Positions 45,857-54,450 are shown, numbered from the stretch's first letter. The stretch is 64,000 nt of DNA from Brachybacterium sacelli (GCF_017876545.1 NZ_JAGIOD010000001.1:1178001-1242000); one strand, 5' to 3'. The notes: generated from the sequence alone by a model not told the origin. Program-made: numbers and translations.

Positions 45857-46334
45857 TCAGCACAGGCGGCCGGCTTCCGTGATCATGGCGGAGGTGATCA
45901 GCCCGGCGGAGGCTGCGATAACTGCTCCAGCGATAGTCGGACTGCTGATGGCCGCCGCGAGCCCCCAGACGACCGCGTTAGCGTACCCCGCTCCGGATAG
46001 GAGGTTTGCGCAGGTCTCCTTCGAGACCATCGGGTTGATTGCTCCAGTGGAAGCAACTCCGGTGATTTCCTCAAGGGCTGTATCAGTGAGGGCAACATGG
46101 GTTGCCTCTTGCCCCTCGGGCTGGATGATCAATTGCTTGTTGTTGGTGTCAACGCTGATGGTGACTTCGAGACCTTGGTCAGTAGTCTCGGAGGCGGTGA
46201 TGACCCCGGAAGACTCTTGCGAGGAGACGGCAGCGTGTGCTGAGCCAGGCTCAGCCGCAGTCGCAATCCCCCCCGCTTGTGGCGAGCGCGGCCGCAGTGA
46301 TGACGGTAGCGGCGAGGAACCTGTTCGCGTTCAT
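45857..46334 (-). pseudogene. Secreted bacteriocin-like precursor gene, frameshifted in a G7 run
   Basis: From ATG 46334 (AAAGAGG six bases before) the frame encodes a signal peptide (MNANRFLAATVITAAALATS) and stops at 46251. Removing one G from the seven-G run (46274-46268) restores one frame of 158 codons to the TGA at 45857. The restored protein continues with IATAAEPGSAHAAV (AXA cleavage sites), a hydrophilic pro-region, and a last ~51 residues that start at Cys in KETCANLLSG, run as a Gly/Ala/Ile-rich hydrophobic helix, and end at Cys (GRLC). That is the shape of a membrane-active antimicrobial peptide. Third positions use many A/T (GCA, ACT, CAA, GTT), unlike neighbours. It could be phase-variable, a sequencing slip or a true pseudogene. 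Confidence 0.65.
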
Positions 46335-46367
46335 GACCAACCTCTTTGTTCGCAACTGCTTGCTGTT

Positions 46368-46407
46368 GATGCACATGCATCGCAACATTTCCTGCGCATC
46401 GTGTCAA
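46368..46407 (-). promoter_or_regulatory. Promoter with palindromic operator for the bacteriocin-like gene
   Basis: On the minus strand: TTGACA (46407-46402), 17-nt spacer, TGCGAT (46384-46379), about 45 bases before ATG 46334. The perfect palindrome GATGCACATGCATC (46368-46381) overlaps the -10 box and the start site, where a repressor would block RNA polymerase. Confidence 0.6.
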
Positions 46408-46445
46408 AATCGTCTTGCTGGTGGGCCTGAGTCTGCGCGCACTGC

Positions 46446-47204
46446 CTACCCCACATCAGTCTGCGTGTCGCCTGCGGCGGCGGACCCGTAGAACCTCGCG
46501 ATGATCCGGGCCGGGTCCGCGCCGATCACCTCGGCCAGCAGCGCCGGGTCGGTGCGGGTGGGGTCGTAGGGGGCGGGGACCGGGTCCGAGGGATCGCCGT
46601 TCGCTTCCCCGCTGCCGTCCGCCGCGCCGCCGTCGTGCTCCTCGCCGGGCTCTGCGCGCCGCGGAGAGGCCGCCTCCCTCGGAGCGACCAGGTCCTCGAG
46701 CGTCAGCCCCCGCAGGGTCAGCAGGTGGACGGGCTTGTCGTCGACCGTCTCGACCAGCACGTACACCAGTGCCGCGACGTGACGGCAGGGACCGGGCCAG
46801 TCCAGGCACGAGCAGTCGTGGGACAGCTCCGCGGCTCCTCGCGGCAGCAGCGAGAGCTCGGAGCCGGCCAGTTCCCGCTCGAACTCCTCGGGATAGTCGC
46901 CGCCCGCGAGCCGTGCGGGCAACTCGGGGCGGGCGCGCGCGATGCGCAGGAACTCCTCACGATCGTCCGACGGGAAGGCGGGAAGGTCCAGCCGGGCCCG
47001 ATAGAGCTCGCCGTCGGCATCGAGGACGTCACCACGAGCGACCCCCGTGGTGACGTCGAGCCACTGCACGCGGCCGGCGCGGGCGTCGGCCTTCCCGCTG
47101 CCGGCGCGCCCCACCCCGAGCAGCCGTTCGGCGGCGTCGCGCAGGGCGACCGCGTGCCAGCTCTTCCCGATCGCGCCGCGTCGCGAGAGAAGCCGGATGC
47201 TCAT
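46446..47204 (-). CDS. SWIM zinc-finger protein, partner of the SNF2 protein
   Basis: A 252-residue protein with a SWIM zinc finger, CSCLDWPGPCRH (CxC-x6-CxH, about residues 130-141), followed by VAALVYVLVETVDD. The N-terminal part is a beta-rich domain (LLSRRGAIGKSWHAVALRDA) found in SWIM proteins that sit next to SNF2 genes in many actinobacteria. The C-terminal ~60 residues are acidic and low-complexity, then PALLAEVIGADPARIIARFYG. It probably binds DNA or protein and works with the SNF2 ATPase, whose gene ends ten bases upstream. Confidence 0.85.
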   Translation of the reverse strand: MSIRLLSRRGAIGKSWHAVALRDAAERLLGVGRAGSGKADARAGRVQWLDVTTGVARGDVLDADGELYRARLDLPAFPSDDREEFLRIARARPELPARLAGGDYPEEFERELAGSELSLLPRGAAELSHDCSCLDWPGPCRHVAALVYVLVETVDDKPVHLLTLRGLTLEDLVAPREAASPRRAEPGEEHDGGAADGSGEANGDPSDPVPAPYDPTRTDPALLAEVIGADPARIIARFYGSAAAGDTQTDVG

Positions 47205-47214
47205 GTCGGCCCCC

Positions 47215-50200
47215 TCATCCGTCGTCCTCCTCGAGGCTCAGCAGGTTCAGCAGGCGGTCGTCGTCGAGGTCGGACAGCCAGTCCTCGCCGGGGCTGATCG
47301 TCAGGTCCGCGAGAGCCTGCTTGTCCTCGAGCAGGGAGTCGATCTTCTCCTCCACTGTGCCGGCGCTGACCAGCTTGTGCACGCTCACGTCGCGCCGCTG
47401 CCCGATGCGGAAGGCACGGTCGGTGGCCTGGTTCTCCACCGCCGGGTTCCACCAGCGGTCCAGGTGCACGACGTGGTTGGCGGCGGTGAGGGTGAGACCG
47501 GTGCCGCCGGCGCGCAGGCTCAGCAACATCAGCCCGGGACGCTCCCGCTGGGACTGGAACTCGGCGACCATCTGGTCGCGGTCGTGCTTGGAGACCCCTC
47601 CGTGGAGGAAGGTCACGTCCAGCCCGAGCTGCGCGAAGCGCTCCTGCCAGTACGGCACCAGCAGGTGGCCGAAGGTGGTGAACTGGGTGAAGGCGATGGC
47701 CTTCTCGCCCTCGGCGAAGGCCGTCTCCAGCACGTCGTCGACCAGCTCGAGCTTCCCGGAGCGGTGCTGGCCGTCCCGCACCAGCGGTGAGCCGTCCCCG
47801 AGATAGTGGGCGGGGTGGTTGCAGACCTGCTTGAGGCGGGTGATCGTCGAGACCACCAGGGTCCGACGGGACGTCTGGTCGGCCCCGTCGAGCTGGACCA
47901 TCAGCTCGTCCACCAACGCCTGGTAGAGGCCCGCCTGCTCCGGGGTCAGGTTCACCACCCGGGAGAGCTCGATCTTGTCCGGCAGGTCCTTGATGATCGC
48001 GCGGTCCGTCTTCACGCGGCGCAGGATGAACGGCGCGGTCACCAGCTTGAGCCGGCTCAGCGCCGAGGAGTCGCCCTCCTCCTCGATCGGGGTCGCGATC
48101 CGGTCGCTGAAGCTGCTCGCGCTGCCCAGCAGGCCGGGGTTCGCGACCTCCATGAGGGAGTGCAGGTCGCCGAGCTTGTTCTCGACCGGGGTACCGGTCA
48201 GGGCGAGCCGGCGCGGGGCGGTGAGGCTGCGGGCGGCCCGGGTGACCTGCGCGCCGGGTGTCTTCACGTGCTGCGCCTCGTCCAGCACGATCCGGTGCCA
48301 GGCCACGGCCGTGAGCACCGGGAGGTCGCGCGCCAGCAGCGAGTACGTGGTGATCACCAGGTCGAGGTCCGCGGCGCCGGCCACGAAGGACTCGTCCCGC
48401 AGACGGGTGCCGCCGTGGTGGACGTGCACGGCCAGATGCGGGGCGAAGGTCGCCGCCTCCCGCTGCCAGGCGCCGACGACGGACATGGGGCAGACCAGCA
48501 ACGTGGGGCCGATGCGAGGCGTCCCGTCCGCGGCGGGGTCGGTGCCCTCGCGCTCCCGGCACAGCAGGGCGAGGACCTGCATCGTCTTGCCGAGCCCCAT
48601 GTCGTCGGCGAGGATCCCGCCCAGGCCCTGCTGGTCCAGCGCCCACAGCCAGTTCAGGCCGTCGAGCTGGTAGGGCCGCAGCGACGCCTCCAGGGAGCGC
48701 GGCTGCGGGTAGGGGCGGGCGCCGCTGCCGCCGGGCATCAGCCGCGCCAGGCCGTTGTGCCCACCGGCGTAGAGGGCGCCGAGCCCGAAGTCGACGTCGC
48801 GCGCCTCGGGGGACAGGGCCAGGGAGAAGATCTCGATCCAGGGTGCCTGTCCGGAGACCTCGACCGGCGCGGGCGGCAGCTCCGGGGCCGCCGGGGTCGA
48901 GGCGGTCCCGGAGCGGGCGGCCGGTGCGGGACGCTCGGCTCCGTCGTCCCCGGTGCGCAGCCGCTGATCGCGGGTGCGAGCGGCAAAGGCGTCGAGGAAG
49001 CGCTCGGCGGCGCGCAGCGTGGTGGCGTCCAGCCGTACCCACTGGCCGCGCAGCAGCACCAGCTCGCTCTGCGCCTCACGGATCTCCTCCATCTCCGCCT
49101 CGGTCAGCTCGGTCTCGCCCACCGCCACCCGCCAGCGGAACGAGGCCATCGACCCCAGCCCCACCCCGGAGGCCTTCTTCTCGCCCTCGGCGTCCTCCTC
49201 GGCCTCCTGGGGGCGCAGCGTGGTGCGCTGCTTGGTCCAGTCGCGCGGCAGCAGCACGGTCACCCCCGCCTCCTCCAGGGCAGGGGTGTCGCGGGAGAGG
49301 AACTCGCCCGCCTCCGCGGTGGTCAGCAGCCAGTCCACGCCGGTCTCGTCGACCGCGGCGCCGCGCACGGTCGGAGCCCGTCGCATCACCGCCGCGGAGG
49401 CCTCGGCGGCGCCTGCGGTCGTGAGGTCGCCGACCGCCCGCAGGTCCGCGACGGGATGGACGGTGCCGTCGGTCTCGCGCAGGCAGGTCTGCAGCGGCCA
49501 GGCGGTGCCCACCGGCGGCTGGAACAGGCGCACCACCAGCTCGCTGTCGGTGGAGCGGAGCTTCACCCCGGGACGGCCGGAGTCGACGAAGGCGTCGAAG
49601 GCGGCGGTGATCCGGCGCTGGGCGGGCAGGTCGGCGCGCAGCTCCCCGTCGTCCGCGAGCGCCCACAGCACCCCGTAGCGGTCCGTTCCGGGGGCCTCCG
49701 CGGAGCGCAGATGCGCGGCGAAGGCGGCCCGGGACCGGCCGTCGACCAGCGCGTGCAGCATCAGGGGGGCGTCCTGCTCCGGGGCCCGCCACTGCAGCAC
49801 GGAGCGCCCGAAGCGCTCCGTCGCCCGCACCCGCATCGCGCGCCTGTCGACCAGGTCCCGGGCGCGCACGTCGAGCACGATCGCGGTGATGAGGTCCGGC
49901 ATCGCCACGAGGTCCCCGTCGAGCCGCGCGGCCGCGCCCTCGGCCAGCAGCGCGGAGACATTCTCCGCGAAGTTCTCGCCGAAACGAGTCTCGAGCAGGG
50001 CGGTGGCGGCACCGACCAGAGAGGTCAGGGACGTGCCGGCCAGCGGCAGGGCGGGTACGCGGCGGTCGCCGTCGCGGCCGGGGACCCGGATGCGATGACG
50101 CAGCTGGTCCGGGGCGTCGGCCAGCGCCTCGGCGAGGCCGGCGGGTGCCTCGCGGCGCAGTTCGGTGAGGTCCTCGAGAGCCTTGGAGCGCCCTGGCCCG

Positions 50201-50271
50201 GTCTGCTCGCGCACCCACAGCGCGGGCCCCAGGTCGTCGTCGACGACGAGGCTCAGGCGACGGGTGGGCAT
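47215..50271 (-). CDS. SNF2-family DNA-dependent ATPase (helicase-like)
   Basis: 1018 residues. An N-terminal ~520-residue part, with an SNF2_assoc-like region, precedes the two RecA-like lobes. Motif I is DDMGLGKT, motif II LDEAQH (DEAQ), motif III LALTGTPVEN, motif V LLSLRAGGTGLTLT, and motif VI QATDRAFRIGQRR. Bacterial SNF2/RapA-like proteins move on DNA and strip or remodel proteins. The SWIM gene follows after ten bases, so they form an operon. ATG 50271 has TAGGCT (50284-50279) seven bases before it, with GGAG inside the gap, so it can be leaderless or use the GGAG. Confidence 0.93.
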   Translation of the reverse strand: MPTRRLSLVVDDDLGPALWVREQTGPGRSKALEDLTELRREAPAGLAEALADAPDQLRHRIRVPGRDGDRRVPALPLAGTSLTSLVGAATALLETRFGENFAENVSALLAEGAAARLDGDLVAMPDLITAIVLDVRARDLVDRRAMRVRATERFGRSVLQWRAPEQDAPLMLHALVDGRSRAAFAAHLRSAEAPGTDRYGVLWALADDGELRADLPAQRRITAAFDAFVDSGRPGVKLRSTDSELVVRLFQPPVGTAWPLQTCLRETDGTVHPVADLRAVGDLTTAGAAEASAAVMRRAPTVRGAAVDETGVDWLLTTAEAGEFLSRDTPALEEAGVTVLLPRDWTKQRTTLRPQEAEEDAEGEKKASGVGLGSMASFRWRVAVGETELTEAEMEEIREAQSELVLLRGQWVRLDATTLRAAERFLDAFAARTRDQRLRTGDDGAERPAPAARSGTASTPAAPELPPAPVEVSGQAPWIEIFSLALSPEARDVDFGLGALYAGGHNGLARLMPGGSGARPYPQPRSLEASLRPYQLDGLNWLWALDQQGLGGILADDMGLGKTMQVLALLCREREGTDPAADGTPRIGPTLLVCPMSVVGAWQREAATFAPHLAVHVHHGGTRLRDESFVAGAADLDLVITTYSLLARDLPVLTAVAWHRIVLDEAQHVKTPGAQVTRAARSLTAPRRLALTGTPVENKLGDLHSLMEVANPGLLGSASSFSDRIATPIEEEGDSSALSRLKLVTAPFILRRVKTDRAIIKDLPDKIELSRVVNLTPEQAGLYQALVDELMVQLDGADQTSRRTLVVSTITRLKQVCNHPAHYLGDGSPLVRDGQHRSGKLELVDDVLETAFAEGEKAIAFTQFTTFGHLLVPYWQERFAQLGLDVTFLHGGVSKHDRDQMVAEFQSQRERPGLMLLSLRAGGTGLTLTAANHVVHLDRWWNPAVENQATDRAFRIGQRRDVSVHKLVSAGTVEEKIDSLLEDKQALADLTISPGEDWLSDLDDDRLLNLLSLEEDDG

Positions 50272-50357
50272 GGGCTCCAGCCTAGGCCCCGGGCCCGACG
50301 TCCGCGCGGGCGGGCCCGGGGCTGTGGACAGTGCTTCGCCGCGCTCCGCCGCCGGGC

Positions 50358-51995
50358 TCAGAGTCCGTCGATGATCAGCGACGTCGCGTCGAGCCAGGCT
50401 TCCTTGGTGTTCGGCGCGATCCGCGACCACTCCAGATGGGAGCCGTCGACGAACTGCTGCTCGTAGGGCACTTCGGCGACCACCCGGGTGTGGGCGCCGA
50501 AGTGGGCGAGCAGCCGGCTGCGCAGGGTCGGATCGAACTTCCCCTTCGAGGAGTGCGACAGGATGGTCACCGCGTGGTCCACCTGCTCGGCCAGACCCGT
50601 CGCGCGCAGCTCGTCGATCATCCACGCGGCCGCGTTGAAGGTGTCCTCCCGGACGGTGGAGACGATCACCAGCTGATCGGCGTCCTTCACCGCTGCCAGC
50701 CAGTTCGAGGCGCGCACGTTGTTGCCGGTGTCGATGACCTTGATCCGGTAGAACCGCGACAGGGCGTCGTTGAGCTCGCCGAACGCCTGGCCGTCGATCG
50801 AGGCGGCCGAGCCCGGGTCCTCGTCGGAGGCGAGGATGTCGAAGCGCATGTCGCCCTGGGGGCGCACGTAGGGGTCGAGGTCCGCGTTGGTCGCCTCGGG
50901 AGCACGCAGGTGGTCGATGTCGTGCAGCAGGTCGACCGCGGTGCGGTGGTGGTCCGACGGGACGCCGCGCCAGCCCAGGGTCCCGCGGGTCTCGTTGTTG
51001 TCCCAGGCCAGCACGTTGCCGCCGCGGGTCACGCCGAGAGTCGCGGCGATCATCAGCGAGGCGGTCGTCTTGTGGGCGCCGCCCTTGAGGTTCACCACCG
51101 CGATGTTGCGCGGGCCCTCGAGCGGCCGACGGATGCGCTCGAGCCGCTCGGTCTCGCGGCGCTCGCGCGCATTGGGGCGCAGGGCGATGGCCCCACCGGT
51201 CAGGCGGGTGACGAAACCCGGGAATCCCCGGGTGGGCTTCACCTTCTCGGGCTTGGCGGTCTCGCTCTGCAGGTCCTGCAGGGTGGGGCGGGGGTCCTCG
51301 GCAGCGGTGCTGCGCGCCGTCAGCGGACGCTTGTCGGCCGGCGCCACGGGCGAGGGCACCGGTGTCAGGGTGGCCGGCGGGCCGGACGATGCAGACGATG
51401 CAGACGATGCAGACGATGCAGACGATGCAGACGATGCAGAAGATGGGGACGATGCCGACGAGGGCGAGGGGACCGACGGTGCGGACTGCGCCGAGGCGGA
51501 GGACCCGGTGCCCTCCGGAGCGGTCGAGGGAGGCATCGCGGCGGCGCGGCGACGACCGGCGCGATGGGAGTGCGCTGCCGACAGCTCGCCCGTCTCGTCC
51601 TCGAGCACCGCGGCATGCTCCCCGGTGGTCGTCCCCGAGCCCGCAGTGGTCAGCGCCTCGGGATCGATCGAGCTGAGGTCGACCGTGTCGTCGGTGGGCA
51701 GGCCCGCGCCGGGCGGCGCGATCAGCGGGTCGTCGATCGCCGGACCGTACGGCGGGCGGTCATCGGCCTCGCGGCCGGCGATCCGCCCGGTCGGCTCGAC
51801 CCGCAGGTGATGACGCACATCTGGTTCGACGATCACGACATCGACCGCATCCTCCCCGGTGCGGGCCGCCGTGATGAAGACCTGCTTGACCCGATCCCTG
51901 ATCTCCGGCAGGTCGGCACCGGTGACCTCCACGGTGTCGTCGGCGAGATGCACGGTGGCAGTGGTGTCGGAGGTGATCCGCGCCTGCGCGATCAT
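50358..51995 (-). CDS. ParA/MinD-like ATPase with long disordered N-terminus
   Basis: 545 residues. A small N-terminal domain (about 1-70, TTATVHLADDTVEVTGADL), an Ala/Ser/Pro-rich disordered stretch of ~150 residues that includes six Ser-Ala-Ser-type triplet repeats, and a C-terminal ATPase (~300-545). Its Walker A is VVNLKGGAHKTTASLM: the deviant KGGxGKT of ParA/MinD with His in place of the second invariant Gly. The switch regions VLAWDNNETRGTLGW, KVIDTGNNV and LVIVSTVREDTFNAAAW resemble the MinD-like ATPases linked to type VII secretion clusters. No ESX genes are in the window. ATG 51995 has GGGGAAG. Divergent from a PP2C-like gene. Confidence 0.82.
   Translation of the reverse strand: MIAQARITSDTTATVHLADDTVEVTGADLPEIRDRVKQVFITAARTGEDAVDVVIVEPDVRHHLRVEPTGRIAGREADDRPPYGPAIDDPLIAPPGAGLPTDDTVDLSSIDPEALTTAGSGTTTGEHAAVLEDETGELSAAHSHRAGRRRAAAMPPSTAPEGTGSSASAQSAPSVPSPSSASSPSSASSASSASSASSASSASSGPPATLTPVPSPVAPADKRPLTARSTAAEDPRPTLQDLQSETAKPEKVKPTRGFPGFVTRLTGGAIALRPNARERRETERLERIRRPLEGPRNIAVVNLKGGAHKTTASLMIAATLGVTRGGNVLAWDNNETRGTLGWRGVPSDHHRTAVDLLHDIDHLRAPEATNADLDPYVRPQGDMRFDILASDEDPGSAASIDGQAFGELNDALSRFYRIKVIDTGNNVRASNWLAAVKDADQLVIVSTVREDTFNAAAWMIDELRATGLAEQVDHAVTILSHSSKGKFDPTLRSRLLAHFGAHTRVVAEVPYEQQFVDGSHLEWSRIAPNTKEAWLDATSLIIDGL
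51385..51438. repeat. Nine-base coding microsatellite, six perfect copies
   Basis: GACGATGCA repeated six times without change, in the disordered part of the ParA/MinD-like protein (Ser-Ala-Ser repeat on the coding strand). Being a multiple of three it can grow or shrink without breaking the frame. Confidence 0.9.
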
Positions 51996-52130
51996 TGATG
52001 CTTCCCCTTCAGATCCTGGACTGCGTCCGTGCCCCAGGAGGTCGGACAACATGGTTCGCGCCCACTCTACGGGCGCATCGCCCTCGTGCGTCCGACGTCC
52101 GCGCCCGCGGTTCGTGCCTACAGTGGCGCT

Positions 52131-52886
52131 GTGCCCACCCTCCTGTTCTCCGACCCTGCCGGCGCCGCGGCGAACGAGGACGCAGCCGGGATGCTCGGCG
52201 ATGTGGCGGTGCTGCTCGACGGGGCCGGGGTCCCGCAACGATTCCGCGCAGGCTGCCGCCACAACGTCGCCTGGTTCTCCCACACCCTCGCCGCGCACCT
52301 GCTCACCCGGGCCCAGGATCCCGCCATCACTCTGCGGGAGGCGCTCGCCGGGGCGATCGCCGCGGTCCGTGCGCTCCACGTGGGCGACTGCGACCTCGCC
52401 GCCGGCAGCCCCTCGGCCACCGTGGTCGCCGCACGGCGGCGCGAGGACCATCTCGAGCACCTGGTGCTGTGCGACTCCGCGTTGCTGCTGCGCCACCGCG
52501 ACGGCAGGGCCGAGCGGATCAGCGACCTGCGGATCGACGAGGTGGTCCGCACCGAGACCACCGCCGAGTCGATCGAGGCCCGGCGCAACGCCCCGGGAGG
52601 ATTCTGGGTGGCCCGGCACGAGGAGGAGGCCGCCGCCCAGGCACTCGTCGGGCGCACCCCGCTGTCCTCCCTGGCCTCCGCGCATCTGGTGTCCGACGGC
52701 ATCACCCGGGCGGTCGATCTGCTCGGACTGTACGACGACGTGACGCTCGCACGGGCGCTGGAGACCGACCCCCGAGGCGTGGTGCGTCGGCTGCGTCGAG
52801 CAGAGGACGCGCTGGAGGTGGATCGCCGGCCCCGAAAGCCGCATGACGATGCGACGGTCCTCACATTTTCTCTGGGGCGCGGGTGA
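52131..52886 (+). CDS. PP2C-like protein phosphatase domain protein
   Basis: A 251-residue cytoplasmic protein with the general PP2C layout: an early Asp/Gly metal motif (NEDAAGMLGDVAVLLDGAG), SPSATVVAARR, LVLCDSALLLRH and the final HDDATVLTFSLG. The usual DG metal pair is only partly kept, so activity is not certain. PP2C enzymes remove phosphate from Ser/Thr in proteins, opposing kinases such as the one at 42379. GTG 52131 is leaderless by TACAGT (52119-52124) and a six-base gap. Divergent from the ParA-like gene, 135 bases apart. Confidence 0.78.
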   Translation: MPTLLFSDPAGAAANEDAAGMLGDVAVLLDGAGVPQRFRAGCRHNVAWFSHTLAAHLLTRAQDPAITLREALAGAIAAVRALHVGDCDLAAGSPSATVVAARRREDHLEHLVLCDSALLLRHRDGRAERISDLRIDEVVRTETTAESIEARRNAPGGFWVARHEEEAAAQALVGRTPLSSLASAHLVSDGITRAVDLLGLYDDVTLARALETDPRGVVRRLRRAEDALEVDRRPRKPHDDATVLTFSLGRG

Positions 52887-53084
52887 ATGCAGGCCCCGAT
52901 CCTGAGTTCGCGCTGGTTGCCGGGAAGGCCGCACAGAGGGTCGAGGTGACCGGGGAGCGCCGGGCGATCCGGCCCGCCGCCTTCGGTTTTTGTCCTTCCA
53001 TGACGGAGGCTGAGGCTCGGTGGCACTTGTGCGCGGCTTCATCTTTCCTGCATGTCACCTGCGAAAACACGGGGCCCCGCCGCG
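52887..53084. other. Gene-free stretch before the ncRNA
   Basis: About 200 bases with no convincing open frame. Apart from a T5 run at 52987-52991, which may mark the end of the phosphatase transcript, I see nothing distinct in it. Confidence 0.4.
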
Positions 53085-53113
53085 TTTACATGTGAGCGGA
53101 GAGGGCCTAGACT
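53085..53113 (+). promoter_or_regulatory. Strong promoter of the non-coding RNA
   Basis: TTTACA (53085-53090), exactly 17 bases, TAGACT (53108-53113). Transcription should start near 53120. No start codon follows at leaderless distance and no gene-like frame follows, so it makes an RNA. A second -10-like box, TAGAGT (53224-53229), could give a shorter form. Confidence 0.65.
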
Positions 53114-53119
53114 CAGAGG

Positions 53120-53451
53120 GAACGCGTCGTCGCGACGGGTAGCTCCCGGCCCGAGAGGTCGAGAGGGGCCCACGGCGGGGACGGCGTTCGACGATCGGGG
53201 GCGTCGTCCTCGGATCGGGCTGGTAGAGTCCCGGCTGAACGATGAGTACGTTGAAAACTTAAGAGATGTGTCGCTCCTCAAGACCCCCCTCATGGGGAGC
53301 GGCCGGACGGGCACTACGCCAGGTTCCCCCACCTATGGCAGCCCGTCCAGCCTGTTCGCCCGCACCCACCCCTGACGGACGACAGGCCTGACGAGCGGTC
53401 CGTGAGCCCCCGACGATGTCGGTTGAGTGCTCCGGGCCGCTCGTCCTTTTT
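53120..53451 (+). ncRNA. Structured non-coding RNA, candidate 6C RNA
   Basis: Three hairpins are visible. Hairpin 1 (53272-53301): CGCTCC pairs with GGAGCG and the loop holds six C in a row (53284-53289). Hairpin 2 (53305-53348): GGACGGGC pairs with GCCCGTCC and the loop holds five C (53326-53330). Two adjacent hairpins with C-rich loops are the defining feature of the actinobacterial 6C RNA (Rfam family of that name). Hairpin 3 (53350-53387): GCCTGT/ACAGGC. A terminator follows. 5' half (53120-53270) shows no clear structure. The 6C label rests on pattern memory, not a search. Confidence 0.6.
53390..53451 (+). terminator. Intrinsic terminator of the ncRNA
   Basis: GACGAGCGG (53390-53398) pairs perfectly with CCGCTCGTC (53437-53445), with an inner small hairpin (CCGAC/GTCGG), and is followed directly by CTTTTT. 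This is the clearest rho-independent terminator in the window. Confidence 0.8.
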
Positions 53452-53471
53452 CGTGGCAGTCCTGCAACATC

Positions 53472-53502
53472 GGTGCGCCCTGCCGACGAAGCAGGGCGCA
53501 CC
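53472..53502 (-). terminator. Perfect 12-bp hairpin after the winged-helix gene
   Basis: GGTGCGCCCTGC (53472-53483) and GCAGGGCGCACC (53491-53502) around a 7-base loop, 14 bases past the stop of the minus-strand gene at 53517. No T run follows on either strand. Confidence 0.6.
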
Positions 53503-53516
53503 GTGGGGCTCCCTTG

Positions 53517-54281
53517 TCAGGAGCTGAGGATCGCGACGTCGCTGCCCGGGTCCAGGCGGTAACCGGCCCCGCGGACGGTGGAGATCAGCCGGCGGTAGCG
53601 GCCGAGCTTGGTGCGCACGCGACGCACGTGGACGTCGACCGTGCGCTCACCGGTGTCGGACGGCGCCTCCGCCCACACCGACTCCATGAGCTCCTCGCGG
53701 GAGATGGTGCGGCGCGCGTTGCGGGACAGCTCGGCGAGCAGCTCGAACTCCTTGTAGGTCAGGTCCACGTCGTGCCCGTCGATCCGCACGCGGCGACCGA
53801 ACAGATCGATCACCAGGCTGTCCTCGACAGCGACCGACGGGCTGGCCGGGCTGACGGCGGTGGCCCGCAGGGCCCGCCGCCGAGCGGTCTCGGCATCCTT
53901 GCGGGCCGGAGAGTTCGGCGAGACGACCCCGGGACGGCGGGGGCGCAGCGGGCTCACCGCCACCGATCCCTGGCCGCGCGGGGGCAGCGTGCGGGCGCTC
54001 GAGCGCGAGGAGCCGGTGGCGGCGAAGGTATTGGGGTTCGAGACCCCGACCGTGGTGCGGCCGTCGCGGGTCGCCGTCAGGCGCTGTGCATGGGTGCGCA
54101 GGTCGTCGGCGATCAGGGCGGCCTCGACGTCACCGGTGCCGGCGGGGAGGGTGACGGACACCGTGACGGTGACACCCTCCTCCGTGGCCTGGGGACGCGG
54201 GGCGGTACCGCCGACGCGGTACAGGTTTCGGGCCGGGGTGGTGTGGTCAGAGGTGGTGGGACGATCCAGGGCGATGGTCAT
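53517..54281 (-). CDS. Winged-helix DNA-binding protein without receiver domain
   Basis: 254 residues. The C-terminal ~100 residues form an OmpR/PhoB-type winged helix: FGRRVRIDGHDVDLTYKEFE, LLAELSRNARRTISREELM, TVDVHVRRVRTKLGRYRRLI and TVRGAGYRL. The N-terminal ~150 residues are not a receiver: a short beta-strand region (VTVTVSVTLPAGTGDVEAAL) and a basic, Pro/Ser-rich linker, with no phospho-Asp. It likely acts as a phosphorylation-independent transcription factor. Similar genes are common in Micrococcales. ATG 54281 has GGAGAA some ten bases upstream. Upstream lies a ~680-base gap with only tiny frames. Confidence 0.82.
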   Translation of the reverse strand: MTIALDRPTTSDHTTPARNLYRVGGTAPRPQATEEGVTVTVSVTLPAGTGDVEAALIADDLRTHAQRLTATRDGRTTVGVSNPNTFAATGSSRSSARTLPPRGQGSVAVSPLRPRRPGVVSPNSPARKDAETARRRALRATAVSPASPSVAVEDSLVIDLFGRRVRIDGHDVDLTYKEFELLAELSRNARRTISREELMESVWAEAPSDTGERTVDVHVRRVRTKLGRYRRLISTVRGAGYRLDPGSDVAILSS

Positions 54282-54450
54282 GATGGAAGTTCTCCGAGGG
54301 GCGGCGCGAGGTGCGCGGCGGCTGGTGGGCCCGGGATCCCTGGGATCGACGCCAGATGGCGGATCGTTCAGGGGTGTGCTCCCGGTAGCACCTGGAGCCC
54401 GCGCCTTCCGGCCGGCTCCTGTCAGCCGACCCCGGAGGTGTCTGGAGCGC

